DNA from: Aphelocoma coerulescens
Taxonomy: Eukaryota; Chordata; Aves; Passeriformes; Corvidae
DNA: 64,000 bases
Assembly: GCF_041296385.1 (NCBI RefSeq)
Contig: NC_091019.1
Location: 7,153,264 to 7,217,263, forward strand
Direction: 5' to 3'
A program made the position numbers and the translations under genes. Position 1 is the stretch's first letter. Each line of letters opens with the position of its first letter. Under the pieces are notes generated by a model. It made no database searches. It saw nothing but the letters and a program-made list of their open reading frames with translations, and had not been told where the DNA came from. Shown in pieces: positions 33,599 to 45,656 of the stretch.

Positions 33599-34658
33599 TG
33601 TCTTGGTTTGAGACAATTTAAAGGAGAACATTCTGGAACCGAGTTGTCTTCCTTTAAGGGTTCAAACAATCCCTTTCCACTAATAAGGAATGAATACAAG
33701 TAGATGAAAGTGAAAAAACCCCACAAAAATTTATTAACAAACAGAATGCCAACAGGCAGGGAGAAAAAAGTAAACAACTGCTAGATACCAAACTGCTAGA
33801 CCTCACAACCCCACAGAAACTAAGAGAGGCCCGAAACGCCATTCCCAAAATGGCACCCGCCAGAGGCGGCCCTGTGGCTGAAGGACACGAGAGAAATGAC
33901 GTCACACCCTTCCCTTCTAAAATGGCGACCGCATGGCCCCAGGAACAGAGGTGGGATGGCGACAGCCCCTACCGGGAAGGCAGGAGCTACAGAGCAGTTC
34001 TAGAGGCAGATGAAAACTTGCCGGTTCGTGTGGGGTCCGCGCCGCTACTACCGCTACCTCGTGCCGCTCGCGGGCTCTGGCGCTGCTGCTGCCATGCTCT
34101 GCACCGTTGTGGTGGGGTGGCGGTGGGAGGACTCGTCCATCGGGGGACGCGGGGTGTCCCGACCCCAGCACCTCCCTTGCTTTTTTTTTTTCTGCTGGTA
34201 GAGTTTGCAAAGTTCACTTTGAAACAGTTTGTAATTGTGAAATGCACTTTCTGCAATTGGCTACAGTTGCAAACCCAAAGCTGCCACAAAAGAGAGCTCT
34301 GCTCCCATCTTCTCTCCTGGTGTGGTGTGGCCTGCAGGGACCTGCAGGTGCCTGTGGAACTCCACCCAAGGCAGCTCAAATCCACTAACTGCAGTCTCTC
34401 TGAGCCAAGGGGGGGAAAAAAGGGCCCAAAAAGGGAAGGAAAAAAGAACCCTTGCCTGAGCAAAGAGCAAACAGCTCGCGAGCTAACACCATGTGGCAAA
34501 AAGCAGCAAACCACCCCCAGCAGGGAGATTTTAAAAACACCCGCGGATAGCAACCCCCATACACAAGTGTCCTGGATGCAGGGTCTGAAAGAGATGGTAA
34601 CAATTTTTTGGCAGAGATAGATATGGAATACAATAACGCTATGAATCCCCCCAGGACA
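33599..34658 (-). mobile_element. Solo LTR, antisense to GAS2, CpG-rich
   Basis: The ends are TGTC...GACA, and the minus strand starts TGTCCTGGGGGGATTC and ends CTCAAACCAAGACA. Flanking 5-mers CCCTG and CCTTG differ at one position, fitting a 5-base target duplication. An AATAAA on the minus strand (tttatt at 33730-33735) lies 130 bases from the 3' end, which sets the orientation. The middle is far richer in CpG than the intron around it and holds a perfect CRE and two AAAATGGC motifs. The 256-residue and 188-residue open frames inside it have no recognisable protein content and reflect GC richness. The 3' end resembles that of the LTR at 60277-60903. Confidence 0.8.
33897..33904. promoter_or_regulatory. 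Perfect palindromic CRE in solo LTR
   Basis: TGACGTCA, the full consensus for CREB/ATF binding, lies in the predicted upstream region of this minus-strand LTR. AAAATGGC (YY1-type) motifs flank it at 33847-33854 and 33919-33926. Whether it is bound is not known from sequence. Confidence 0.5.
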
Positions 34659-37300
34659 CCTTGGCTCTCAAGTAACTGTTGTCTCTAACATTCCACTGGG
34701 TACTTACAGGCTGTCTGTTTATTATCGTTTTACTCATCCCCACATCCTATTTTCTATTTGCTTATTCTGTCACCACCCTGCTGTTGCTGTACTTCTCACA
34801 ACCCACAACTGACTGAGCTTCAGTGATACCCCTGTATGTTGTTAGACTAGATTTATCAGAGTACTGTTTTCAGCAATTGCTGTTGCCCCTTTTGGGAGTC
34901 TGTGGTGCTGTCCTAGTATGATATTCTGCTGATACATCAAATAGAAGATTTTTCTGGTACATCATTCCTGATACCACTGCAAACATGCCATTTGCCTGCT
35001 CTCTGCTATAAATGGAGGCTCATGATACTCTTATTTGTCTTGGATCATGTAGGACTTTAATCATTTAGCATCCTATTCATTTTTAGACACCCTGTGTCTT
35101 CATGATCAAATGTGTGTTTCCTAGCTTCTTCCAGACCTTTATAAACCAAGATATAAGTAAAAAGCCATCTCAGCTTTTCCACATCTGTACCTCTTCTAGG
35201 GGAGCTCACTAGGAACAATTTACAAACATTTTGCCCTTGGTATTGGGTTTCTAACCTGATTACATGCTAGTTTCCTGAGATGTGACTAAATCTAAGTCAA
35301 TTTTTGTTTTCATTTCATATTGCTGTGAGGCTTGGTGGAGATTTGCTTTGAGCACAAACTGTAAGAGTGGAGCAGGATTTTGCTCTGTGTAAAGGAAAGG
35401 CTCAGGGTTGAGATAACTGCAAGCACTGTTCCCAGATTTTTTAAGGGTTTTACAAGATTCACTTGCCTTCCTGCTACGAGTAATTTCAATCATGTATTAA
35501 TTATATGTTACTTAAGCAGTGTTTTAATGTAATATATGTCATACCAACAAGGTATGTTAATATATGAAGTATTTGGTTTTGAGCTACAGCAGTCTGATTT
35601 CAGTGGAATCACTAATCACTTACTTTTGTGCCTGTCTTCAGCACAGATGTTTTCTATTCCCAGTTGCATTACCAGCACTGCACCGAAAACATGGCATCTT
35701 ATAGTAGCATTCCATAAGCACTGTAAAAAAAAGATTTTTGATAGACAAGGTAGTTTAACAACTTGGGTAATTATTACAAAAATAAATTAGAAAGTCATGA
35801 GGTAGAAATCTCAAAGGACGTCCAAAGGCACTTAAAAATGGAATATAAAAGGCTTGAAAATAAAGTGAATCCCAAGAGACATAGGCAGTCTCATTTTAAC
35901 TCAGCTTTACTTACCCTTGTTTGCTTACATTTTTCACAGAAAGGAGTGCTTTTGAAAATGGAAGCAGTTGCCAAATGGACAGTTATATCAGTTTAGAAAA
36001 AGGAGAAATCAACACACAAGCAAAATGACCAATCAATTAAGTAAAGATGAGTTGGGTGGAAGAAATTCACTTCGTATTCTAAATGACAAGAGCTATGTGT
36101 TTTATTGAAGTAAAACAGCTGATGTCGTTATGCATCTTTTTACAGAAATATCTGTGAGATGAAAAGGAGAACAAGAAGGCTGCTTTGAAAGGAGCGTATT
36201 TAATTAACAAAGGATATAGTGGTTAGAGTTTTAAATCCTTCATCCTACGGGCCTTTTCATAAAAGAAAAAAAAATATTACTTATTTTAGCAAAAGGGTCT
36301 GGTTCAGATTTCTGAAAAACATGACCCAAAATATCAGTATTCTAATTATCATAATAGTTTTTGCCTAGGAGGAGAGCATGACATTTAGTACTCAGTACAG
36401 TTTTGCAGAAAACCTCACTTACTTTTAACTTCCAAAGGATAAGGGTGTATGCTTAAAACCACCAGCTCTACTGTGGCTAACCTCAATGTTCTGCCTGCAG
36501 AGAGCTGTCTATAGTCTTCTCTGATGAGTTTTGTTTGTGAAGTGACAGCCAAATTTTGAAAATAAGAAAAGTGAATAATTACACCTGCCATTTTCTGTTT
36601 CATACTCTTAATGTTTAAATAGCCCTTTGGGTATTTACATATCTGAATGATTATTTAGATGCCTTTTGTATTTGTATACACAAAGTCTGCTTGTTCTTTT
36701 GATCTGAAACAGAGGTTGTTTCAATAAATTAAGTGGATACCTGTTGATGTGTTTGATACAGCCCAAGATGTAACATTAAAATAACATTCTTTATAATTCA
36801 GAAAGGATGTTAATTCTAAAACCAAACTGCAGCATAGCTAGAAATATTGTGACAAGCAATTAACATATGCTCTTGACATCTTTTTTTTAGGCTGAGCTTT
36901 TTTATGACGTTTTTTCCAACTGAGATTCATTTACTGTGATTTACTACAAATAATTCCCTAAAAATGCAAGGAAGATGTTAATCCAGAGAGCTGTCTATTT
37001 TCTGTATCATTATCATGATGTCTGAAGAGAGAGGAAGTGCAGGATACTTTATTGGGGTTTTAGAATGACAACACAGAAAGTTGGAGCTGGTCCCTAAAAA
37101 ATCCATATGTAATGGCTGAAGTTGCATCATTTGGAACTTGTAAAACTAGTAGACATAATCCAAAACATTTTTGTATAATCCTTTATATAAGAGGGGAGCT
37201 AGGCAAAATGTGACTTAATGAGGGATGACAAGGGAAAAAGAGGAGTGCATATTTCCTGGTTTTCAGGTGGAGAAAGACTTATTTTTACTTATTTATTTTT

Positions 37301-37335
37301 AGGATAATTTAGGTTGGAAGGGACAAATAAATTTT
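37301..37335 (-). mobile_element. Very short CR1-like fragment
   Basis: ggataatttaggttggaagggac resembles the first bases of an antisense CR1 3' end; the similarity ends after about 35 bases. Confidence 0.4.
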
Positions 37336-38429
37336 TATCTGCCAAAATATACATAATTAGACTGCAAATAGGTTACTTCAGTGTGGATGAATAAAATACC
37401 TGGAATTGGCTACATAATTTGCACTTTTTCAGATTTGTAGAGGTGAGGTTTAATTTGACTCCCTTGGATGTGCACTCAGGCACATGAGTGAGTTCTTAAA
37501 TGTCTAAAATAAGCTTTATTGTTTTATTAGACTAAAACAGTTCTCTAAGAAGGCACAAATTCAATGACAATGTGGTATGTACAATGTTGGTTATAAAGTA
37601 AACCATTAAAATATATGAATGTGCTGCTTTATGATACCTCACTGGTATTTATTTGACTGTTCTGCATGGAGAAACAAAAGGGAGAAATGAGTAAAATCAC
37701 CAGCTGAACTCAAGAGTAGACGAGGGAGAAGTTACACTGGCACTTGCAGAAAAATTTTATTTGATTTTAGGCAGAAAATTCTGGTATCTCCAAACAGTTC
37801 CAAATAAATTACTTCTGTTGTACCTCATTGGATTATTTTAATTCCAATATTAAACTATTTTATTAGAATGTAGTATGAGCAAGACTTAATTGTTAAAATA
37901 AATGGATCTTCATTTTTTTTAAATGGTTTTTTTATAATTTTCCAGAGATAGAGGAAATTGTTTTGGTTGTTTGCCCTTCACTATTCCTTTTGTATAGATC
38001 CCTATCCCATAAAGAAAAGCCAGTTTTGAGACATATAAAATGGTGACTTTACTATAATACTTTCAAAAAAATAATCTAAAAGTATTCATGTTCCCTGACA
38101 TATTTCTACTAAACACATGAAGAACAGAATGACTCCACACTATAGGTCTAGGAAAACATGTAGCATTTATTTGCATAAAATATGAAAATGTTTCGTTTAA
38201 AATACCAGCTGATTTTATTACAGGTTTTTTTAAAATTTACTTTTAAATTGCAAATAAAAACCACTCTACTATTTCTTTTCCTTTCCTTTTTTTGTAAAGT
38301 AAACTACCATCATGTGGTTTTGACTTTCAATTAAAGTAAGCAGTTTTTTACAGCAGAAAAAGTGTGATTTCTTTGTGAATGGTTGCTTCTCAAGAGTGTC
38401 TGTGTTTTTTCCTGCCTATGTAATTTCAG

Positions 38430-38648
38430 ATGCTGCACAACAAACATGTGATGGTTCGTGTTGGAGGAGGCTGGGAGACTTTTGCAGGTTACTTACTTAA
38501 GCATGACCCATGCCGAATGCTGCAGATGTCCCGAGTAGATGGGAAAACTTCTCCAATCCAGAGCAAGTCTCCAAACCTCAGGGACATGAATCCAGACAAT
38601 TACCTGGTTGTTTCTGCCCATTACAAAACCAAGAAGGAGATTAAGTGA
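38430..38648 (+). CDS. GAS2: GAS2 last coding exon, GAR domain end and C-terminus
   Basis: A 219-base exon after acceptor tatgtaatttcag. It encodes 72 residues and a TGA... stop context (last codons AAG GAG ATT AAG TGA). It starts [18 protein letters not shown], the second half of the GAR domain, and ends KTKKEIK, a close match to the GAS2 C-terminus (about residues 242-313). The Met is internal, not a start: the frame continues in phase from the exon at 9950-10057. The GG-W-x-T-F core typical of GAR domains is intact. Nothing suggests loss of function. Confidence 0.96.
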   Translation: MLHNKHVMVRVGGGWETFAGYLLKHDPCRMLQMSRVDGKTSPIQSKSPNLRDMNPDNYLVVSAHYKTKKEIK

Positions 38649-39125
38649 AATAAGCCTCTCATGTGAGTGGGACTTAATGTATGTAGGTCCAAATTATTTT
38701 CCCAAGTGTAGTGAACTTAGTTAATGCTTTAAAAGGACTTTGGAAAATTTAACACAGACTGGAAATGACACCCCATTTTGAAGATCTTTGAATTGTAGAA
38801 CTATTTATTTCTAGTACTGTATCTTTTATAGCAAATTACCCTTGATAGGCTGATTACTACAATCAGATAATAAATAGACATATATTTTTAGCCAAATTAT
38901 TACTCTTTAATATGTGAATGTATACTTAGAGCTACATAAAGGAGCAGATCCTGTTAATGGAAGAAAATACACAACAAAATATATTTGTATGAAAACCTTA
39001 TTACTTCAAATCCCTGACTGTTAGGCTAGTTGAAATATATATATGCAGGTGGAAAATGGGTATTTGGGGAGATTATTTGGTAATGTGTCTTGAAATTAAA
39101 TAAAAATTGACTGTTTCTATGTTTT
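38649..39125 (+). other. GAS2: GAS2 3' UTR with poly(A) signals
   Basis: AT-rich sequence after the stop codon. AATAAA occurs at 38869-38874 and 39099-39104, the latter followed within 25 bases by T-rich sequence (tgactgtttctatgttttg), so cleavage near 39120 is likely. A further AATAAA at 39758-39763 could give a longer form. Confidence 0.55.
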
Positions 39126-42100
39126 GCAATCTTTTCTTAATTAGTAGAATATAATGGCTTATTGCATGCCAAACAACTTCTCAAAGCCATTACTTAAAAG
39201 AAAAAAAGCCCAAGAACCCCCTTCACACCATTTTACTATTTAAAGCTGAAGACAATGCTGAGTGTTCGATCTATGTGTAGATCCTTTCTGTTTTTCATGA
39301 AGTTGCCCAATATAGAAGCATGGGGAAGTGGAGAGATTGCCCCTTCCTCTGTCAGACAGTAGAGCTGGTTGGTTGTACCAGTGAGGTGATGTTCTGCAGC
39401 CCATGAGGGAAGCAGTAACAGGCACACAGCCCTCAGACCCAAGGAGGAGCTTCAGAAGATGCAAGTCCCTCTGGAGTCACAAAACACCGCACTGTTCTTG
39501 GATTGAGCTTTTCCTTCCCCTTCTTTTTAATTTTGTTGCTCATGCTAAATGTGAAATATTCATTACCCTGTAAGCAGAGTGATTCACATTCTCATAAATC
39601 ATTCACACACCTCTAATATAGCTAAAGGCATATGTGGGCTTAGTTCATGATTTTGGCTACTTCTCTATGTTTATATTTGGTAATTTATGTGCCTTGTAAC
39701 ACCCTAGAAAAATCATTTTATAGGATTGTTTCACTGACTGTATAAATTTACAAAAGAAATAAATTTTTTTTAAATACTCATACATTTTGAACCTCTTATT
39801 ATTTGTAATCTCTCATCTCCACTTTGCTGCTACCAACTGGATGCCTACAATACACAATACTGCTTGCTGTCCTAATAATAAGCCGCACAAAGAAAGGGCA
39901 AACATATAACACAGAAATACCCAAATTTTATTGAAAATTAATTTTTCTTTGCAGGGAAAAAAAAATTAAAAAGCATCCTTGGAATATTTTTTTTTAGTAC
40001 TGACTAATACTTTTCTCTATTTTCTGATGTTTAATTTTTGAAAATGGTCTTATGATCTGCTCCTGTGGTCTTTAACAGCAAAATGTCTATGGGCTAGAAA
40101 GGATCAAGACCATCTTTCATGTTCCATGCCTTATTAAAATCAGCATGTTGTATCTCACTTCTGTGGAAAAAGCCTACCTCACCATCTAAAAATACCTGCT
40201 AAATACAAACAGTTCACAATTGCTTGGTGCAGAAGACAAAGTAGCAGGGCATAATTCCAAAATTGCAGCCTTTTATTCTTATTTTGAAACACTTGCTAGA
40301 AGGATTCAACACATATTCAAGCAATAAATCCTTTGAAAAGCCATAGGAAGACTCAGTTGTCATAGAAGCAATATATGTCCTCCATAAGGAAGCAGAAAAT
40401 AGACCACAAGCAACATTTTATTGAAAATGTAGCGTAGCTGAAAAATAATCATTATCTTAATATAAGCACTGAGAGATCTGTTTTCAAATGAAAGAGAAGG
40501 GAAAAAAATCACTCATGAAAATGTGAGATGTTTATTTAGAAATAAGGGCTAGTTTTTTAAACATATTTACTTGGATTTCATAAAATCACTGAGGTTGAAA
40601 AGACTTCCAAGATCTTCATTTTCAACCTTTATCTCCATCATCCAAAACTTAAGCTTGTGTTTATGTTTATGTTGGTTTTTTTAATATTTGACGGTGTTTA
40701 CATATTAATAAATCAGAGCAGATAATTATAGAAGAGGTATTCTTCATTTTATTTTAATATTAAACTTCAACAGTCCTAGTAAATCCAAATCAAAATTCTA
40801 AATTAAACTTGGACCCTTTTATGTACTTGGACTGTACCTATCAAAATAATCTTTTTCTTGATTCAGGGTACTCAAATGTCTTTAAAAAAATCACATTAAA
40901 ACACTTCCTAACTTAAAACTTCAACTTTGCCAGTTCCAGAATGGGAGGCCTAGAAAGGATTTTATTTTAAAGTATTGCCAGTACCACCTGATGTAAAAAA
41001 CATGCAGGTGGGACTTACTACTTTTGCCTGCATTGGTGTGGATGTGAATAAAAGAGGAAGAAATGAAAGCAAACAAAAAAATGCAGTAAGCTGATTAGCC
41101 TGGAAGAAGGGGTTGGAGGTAAGTGTTGCTGATCTGATAAATAGTATTTTCATAGTGTATTAGGTCCTGTAGCAGTATAGGAGTTGGAAAATTTGTTAGG
41201 AACCTATGGCTCAATTTATAAAGCTAAAGTTGAGCAGCAGAATCTTGCTCAAAGGCATACAGCCCTTGTGGCAGTGATGGGGGCACAACAGACTTAGGTC
41301 ATTTTCCGTGACGTAGTGATTTTAACTATTTTGCTGTGTAAGTTGGCTGAATGTGAATGTTGAGGAGGCTGAAGTCCTAAAAAGTTTAAGTGATAGGAGC
41401 TGCAACAAAGCCTTTTCTCAGTCCTCATAGACCAAACCCCATGGGAGCTGTCTGAATAAACTGTGCTTAATCTCAAAATGGATAAATTATGTAAAATTAT
41501 TTATAAAAACCATTATTATTGTATAACGTCAAATATGACTCACCATGCTGGAAGCCATTCAGAATTAGTTTGGAAATGTAACTGTAACATCTGTTATTGC
41601 TCACTATAGGAGGTGCATTCTGTCACCTTGCTATTAATACATTACCTGGAGATCTTTTTCCAAGCAGGATTATTTACATCACTGATTGAGGATAAAGTTT
41701 TTTCGTATCTCTGTTATAGGGATAATTGCTCCTTCCTTTGCAGTACCACCTTTTATTCCAACAGGAATTTAGAGAAGGAAAATCTATGGCAGCTAGTTCA
41801 AGGACTGTTGGTGGGCATGAGTGAAATGAGAAGGCAATATATGTGTGGGAAGGTACAGCAAGTTCCTTGTAACTGAAGACTCAACCCAACCCTGAATTCA
41901 TTACACGTTCACTTTTGAGCTGGAAGATGAGCTATTAGCCACATCACAGGTACGGAAGCATCTCCTAGAGATGCTGACGAGGGTTTGGTTCTTTTTGGGT
42001 TTACGCTTTTCACTGCCTCATTGGCTGCTGCCCAGCAGTACCTGACAGGGAGGGAGGTACAGTGATGCTTCTTTGCTACGTCTCCCACTTTCTTAGCCTG

Positions 42101-44279
42101 TGGCATGTTGTGTAAAGTAAGGTGGAACAGACAGGTGGGATCACACAAATGCTTATGGGGCTGGACAGGCTTTCCCAGACTGGAAAAACTGCTGGCACTG
42201 CTTGTACCTGATGAGCTGTGTCTCAAGAATTTAGTGTTGTCACTGTGCCAAATCCACATGCTGAAGTCATCTGTGTTCCTCAGGGCCCACTGTGATGCTG
42301 TCCATCCTTTTGGAGACACAGCTTCTGTGTCTTCCCAAATTTCAGGACATTTGCTACAAACATACACTCTCTAGCATAATCCGTGTATTTTAACCATATG
42401 CAGTGGCAAATGGATTCACTTGGTTACTTCAACAAAGATGATGCTATCACAGTCATGGAAAGTCAGCTTTTCAGTCCAGTTTACCAGCACTGGGCTTCAG
42501 TCTGCCAGTTTTTGAGGTGATCTGCAAGACTATACAAGATGAAGAAAAAAGAGTTGTACTGATGTAAACAAAGTATCAACTGTCTACATAATCTACATGA
42601 ACAGGTTTATTTTAACAGCCTCTGAGGTGAAGTAAACGTCTATGATTGGGGGAAATAAAGACAAAACTGTTGTGTCTCACATTAACTAAGTAAACTTAAC
42701 TTAAGCAGTAAGACAGACAGGGAAGACATCTGTAAGAAGAGAGCAACTCCAATCTACATGGCTGTCAGCCTTACTGTTTAATGGTACATGTCAGGTAGCT
42801 ATCAGTTGTACACTACTGATCTGCAGTAGTTCCTGCTTTCACTCTCAAGTGAAATGCAACTTAAAGCAACAAGAAGTGTTTTTATTTACCCAAATAATTC
42901 CCAGTCTGTTGAGCCTGGCCGTTTGGACAACTGGATGTGTATGGGACAGGAACTTCTTTTAAAACAGCTTTGTAGGTGATTCGCAGTCTAGAACAACATG
43001 CTCCCACATTCTCTGATGTGGCTTCTTAGCTGTAGGAATAAATCCAACATTCAAAACAAGGTCTCTTAAGAAGCACAGACAGCTCTGGCTTTTACACAAA
43101 GGATGGAGAGAAAGATGAGCAGGAACTGTGATTGGTTTCACTCAGTTCTTTCAATGGCTTTAAATGAAAGTGTCCATGTTACTAATGCAAGCAGAGGCTT
43201 GGATGACAAGAGACATAGTTATTTGTTCCCCTTGAGGTTTTGGGGGAACAGTATGAGAGAGAATGAAATGAAAAATGTTTTAAGTTTGAAATATCACAAG
43301 TGACCAACTAAGTGTAAGTGCTGCTTAAGTGTCTTTGTAGGACACCTACTGTGAGGTTAGACTGAAATTCTCATTTCAAATTAATGTTTGAGATACTTTT
43401 TTATAACTCAATGCCTTTTCACTAGACTTTAAAAAAAATTTTTATGATCAGTTAATACACTGAAGAGAGCCATTACCAGCAATCAAATGAAACTGAAGGC
43501 ATTCTTCAGCCAGGACAGAGCTGTTTTCAGCCTGAACACCATTATGTTAATATAAAAAAATTCTCCCTTCTCAACTCAATTCTGAAGGCTAAGCCAGGAA
43601 ACTGTGTCAGGACTGCACTCCCAGGACAACATTAGGCAGTACTGAGAGGTGAAAGACAAAATACATAGTTCAAGGGGGGGAAAAAAGCCTCTATAGTCTT
43701 GAGGCCAAGTCTATAGGTCAGAAATGGGGCAAGTGCAGTACTGAACCCATACAGAATGCTCTCTGGGAAAAAGAAGATGTTTCTGCACTGTAAGTAGTCC
43801 ACCTAAATAGATAACACAGAAATTTTTGGAAATAACCTATCGAAGAGATGGCATGGTAACTATTCTCCTGTTCGTTTTTCAAAATCCTGAGAAGGGCAGC
43901 ATTGCCCTCTTGTGGTAATAAATGAGAACAACTAATAACAGGATTTTTAATTTCATGTTTAACTTTCAGTATTCATTATAAATACGTACAGACTCAAAAT
44001 AAATCCACATGAGAAAATGAGAACAATTATTACACACATACTAAAACAGCATTCTTGATCTAAGTATACAGGATTTTAAAAGGTCTCTATTTTTTCTTTT
44101 AACTAGTCACAAAATTATTTCGTTTGTAAGGACCCACCATGAATCTACTTTTCTTTTTTTGAAAAAGGCACTAAATTCCTAAGCAGTTCAAGAGTCATTA
44201 GGAAACAGAAAAGAAATGCTGTCATCCACATATTAAAACATATATATATATACACAAACACACTATTTTCTTAGAGAAC
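39126..44279. other. Intergenic sequence between GAS2 and SVIP
   Basis: The two genes are convergent. Apart from a CR1-like fragment at 40578-40645 I find no mobile element or RNA gene. A 152-codon minus-strand open frame at 41909-42367 has no recognisable domain. Part of the region could be alternative 3' UTR of either gene. Confidence 0.55.
40578..40645 (-). mobile_element. CR1 LINE 3' fragment, antisense, diverged
   Basis: tcataaaatcactgaggttg then aaaagacttccaagatc and ttcaaccttt follow the pattern of the 3' end of one CR1 subfamily, with several substitutions. About 70 bases are recognisable. Confidence 0.6.
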
Positions 44280-44704
44280 TTAGGACTTAGAGAAAAGTTT
44301 AATTGTAGAGCTTGAAATAAGCATCAAAACCAACATGTGGGCACCTGAGCTTGCTCAGGCCAGTCATCATACACAGATAGACAGACATCAACTGACCAGA
44401 CAGTATACACATACTGACTTGACTACATGTAAGGAGGCCACTTCCAGCTGACAGGAACTCTTGACAGGGAAGCAATAAAACATGCATGGAAAATAAACAA
44501 AATTGGCAAAACCATAGTGTTCAGAATTAATTCTGAAGTTTCTTAGTGAGTATTTCCACATCTGTTGTCCCACAATGGCAAAGTACTGCTGAGTCTTCAG
44601 ATATAAACAGCAAAAGCCACATGATGAGTAAGCGCCACTTGGCTGCAGAAACTGGCAAGTTATCGGCAGTAAACATCAATCATCTTCTCTCCAGAAGTCA
44701 TGTG
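44280..44704 (-). other. SVIP: SVIP 3' UTR, probable extent
   Basis: The sequence follows the SVIP stop codon on the minus strand. An ATTAAA signal (plus-strand tttaat at 44298-44303) is followed on the minus strand by a GT-rich stretch (tagtgtgtttgtgtatat), so cleavage near 44280 is plausible. Other signals further left (tttatt at 42881 and 42606) would give longer forms. Confidence 0.4.
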
Positions 44705-44719
44705 TTACCCAACCTGCCA
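44705..44719 (-). CDS. SVIP: SVIP exon 4, four codons and stop
   Basis: On the minus strand, tttgtttctttag is followed by TGG CAG GTT GGG TAA, encoding WQVG and a stop. Exon 3 ends in phase 0 at GGLR before a gtaagt donor, and SVIP proteins end GGLRW plus three residues, so this 15-base coding part is the expected last exon. The acceptor has an unbroken pyrimidine tract. It is too short to find by open-frame search. Confidence 0.8.
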   Translation of the reverse strand, partial: WQVG

Positions 44720-45542
44720 CTAAAGAAACAAACAACAAAACACACCACAGGTTCATATGAAGATAAGGAAAAGAAAGGAAAAATTCTCAACTAAACAAAC
44801 ACCATTAGGTTGTTTAACTACAATAAATTCTCCATTCACCTTTCAATTCTCAATTCACCTTTTATCCCAGCAAGTGATGGACATGCAGTGTACCAGTGGC
44901 AACTTAACAAACTCCTGCCCCCTGAGTCATACATGGCAATGAGGGCAAAAGATAACGGCTTATGAAGCTTGAGTTTCAATGATCAGATACATCTATTGCT
45001 TTGGAGAGATTGTAATTCTTCATTAAATCTCTGCCTGGCCTTCTGAGGTGAAGTTTACATTAGAATAGCAGTAGTAGTAAACTTGATCCGTCTTTATGCC
45101 AACACCGTATGTTTCTTTTGTAATGAGAGACACATACATAAACCCAAAACCATCACCCTACTAAGTTCAAATGTTTTCTATAAGCTCTGAAGGAAGGGAG
45201 ACAATCTCAACTGGCACTGAAAAGGGACACTGAGTACAGGATAACACAGTGATGAGGTCCCCAGTGCTGAGAGACCTGTAAAACTGATGCATCATAGATG
45301 TAGAAACTGGGAAGAGGGGGGGGGAAAAAAAAAAGCTCTCTGCCATCCCTACTGTCTTTCTGTCCTAGTGATGAAGTCTCATTAAGAACACTGCATTAGA
45401 TAATGACACATGCTTCCATTTCTATTCCATTTCGCTTCCTCCTGGTTTTTCCTCAAGTTACTTGATCTTCTACATGACAAAACAGGATTTTCACAGTGAA
45501 TATATGGACAGTTTAATCATGTTGTTTCTTTTTTAAACTTAC
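44720..45542 (-). other. SVIP: SVIP intron 3
   Basis: About 0.8 kb of AT-rich intron between exons 3 and 4, with a G9/A10 homopolymer run near 45317. No other feature is seen. Confidence 0.7.
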
Positions 45543-45656
45543 TCTCAGTCCTCCTTCTCCACCAGGACGTGAAGCTGCAATTCTCTTTTCTATTTCTTCC
45601 TGTTTCTTTTTCTTTTGCTCCACAGCATAAGCATTCTTAATACCTCGAGAGGAAGC
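45543..45656 (-). CDS. SVIP: SVIP exon 3, basic coiled region
   Basis: A 114-base exon in phase 0 at both ends, after acceptor gagaaaatgtgttttctctcag read on the minus strand and before donor gtaagt. It encodes 38 residues starting ASSRGIKNAYAVEQKKKKQ and ending PGGEGGLR, residues 39-76 of the predicted protein. The Lys/Glu-rich stretch is expected to be helical. SVIP is a small membrane-anchored inhibitor of ER-associated degradation that binds VCP/p97. Reading through the donor would give a different tail (VSLKKKQHD), which I regard as less likely because exon 4 supplies the family's usual Trp ending. Confidence 0.93.

Larger units (their letters stand above)
10058..38429 (+). other. GAS2: GAS2 last intron, about 28 kb
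   Basis: A very long AT-rich intron bounded by gtaaag and a final taatttcag acceptor. It contains CR1 3' fragments at about 19723, 27516 and 37301, a CA-rich G-free tract at about 23868-23990, a T/G-rich stretch near 30400-30490, a short perfect palindrome at 14644 and an antisense solo LTR at 33599-34658. I find no exon of another gene and no RNA gene. The many small open frames are unsupported. Confidence 0.75.

Noticed and set aside
33850..34620. 256-codon plus-strand frame, with 188- and 97-codon minus-strand frames over the same bases
   Set aside because: All lie in the CpG-rich solo LTR, overlap in several frames and have no recognisable domain; base composition explains their length.
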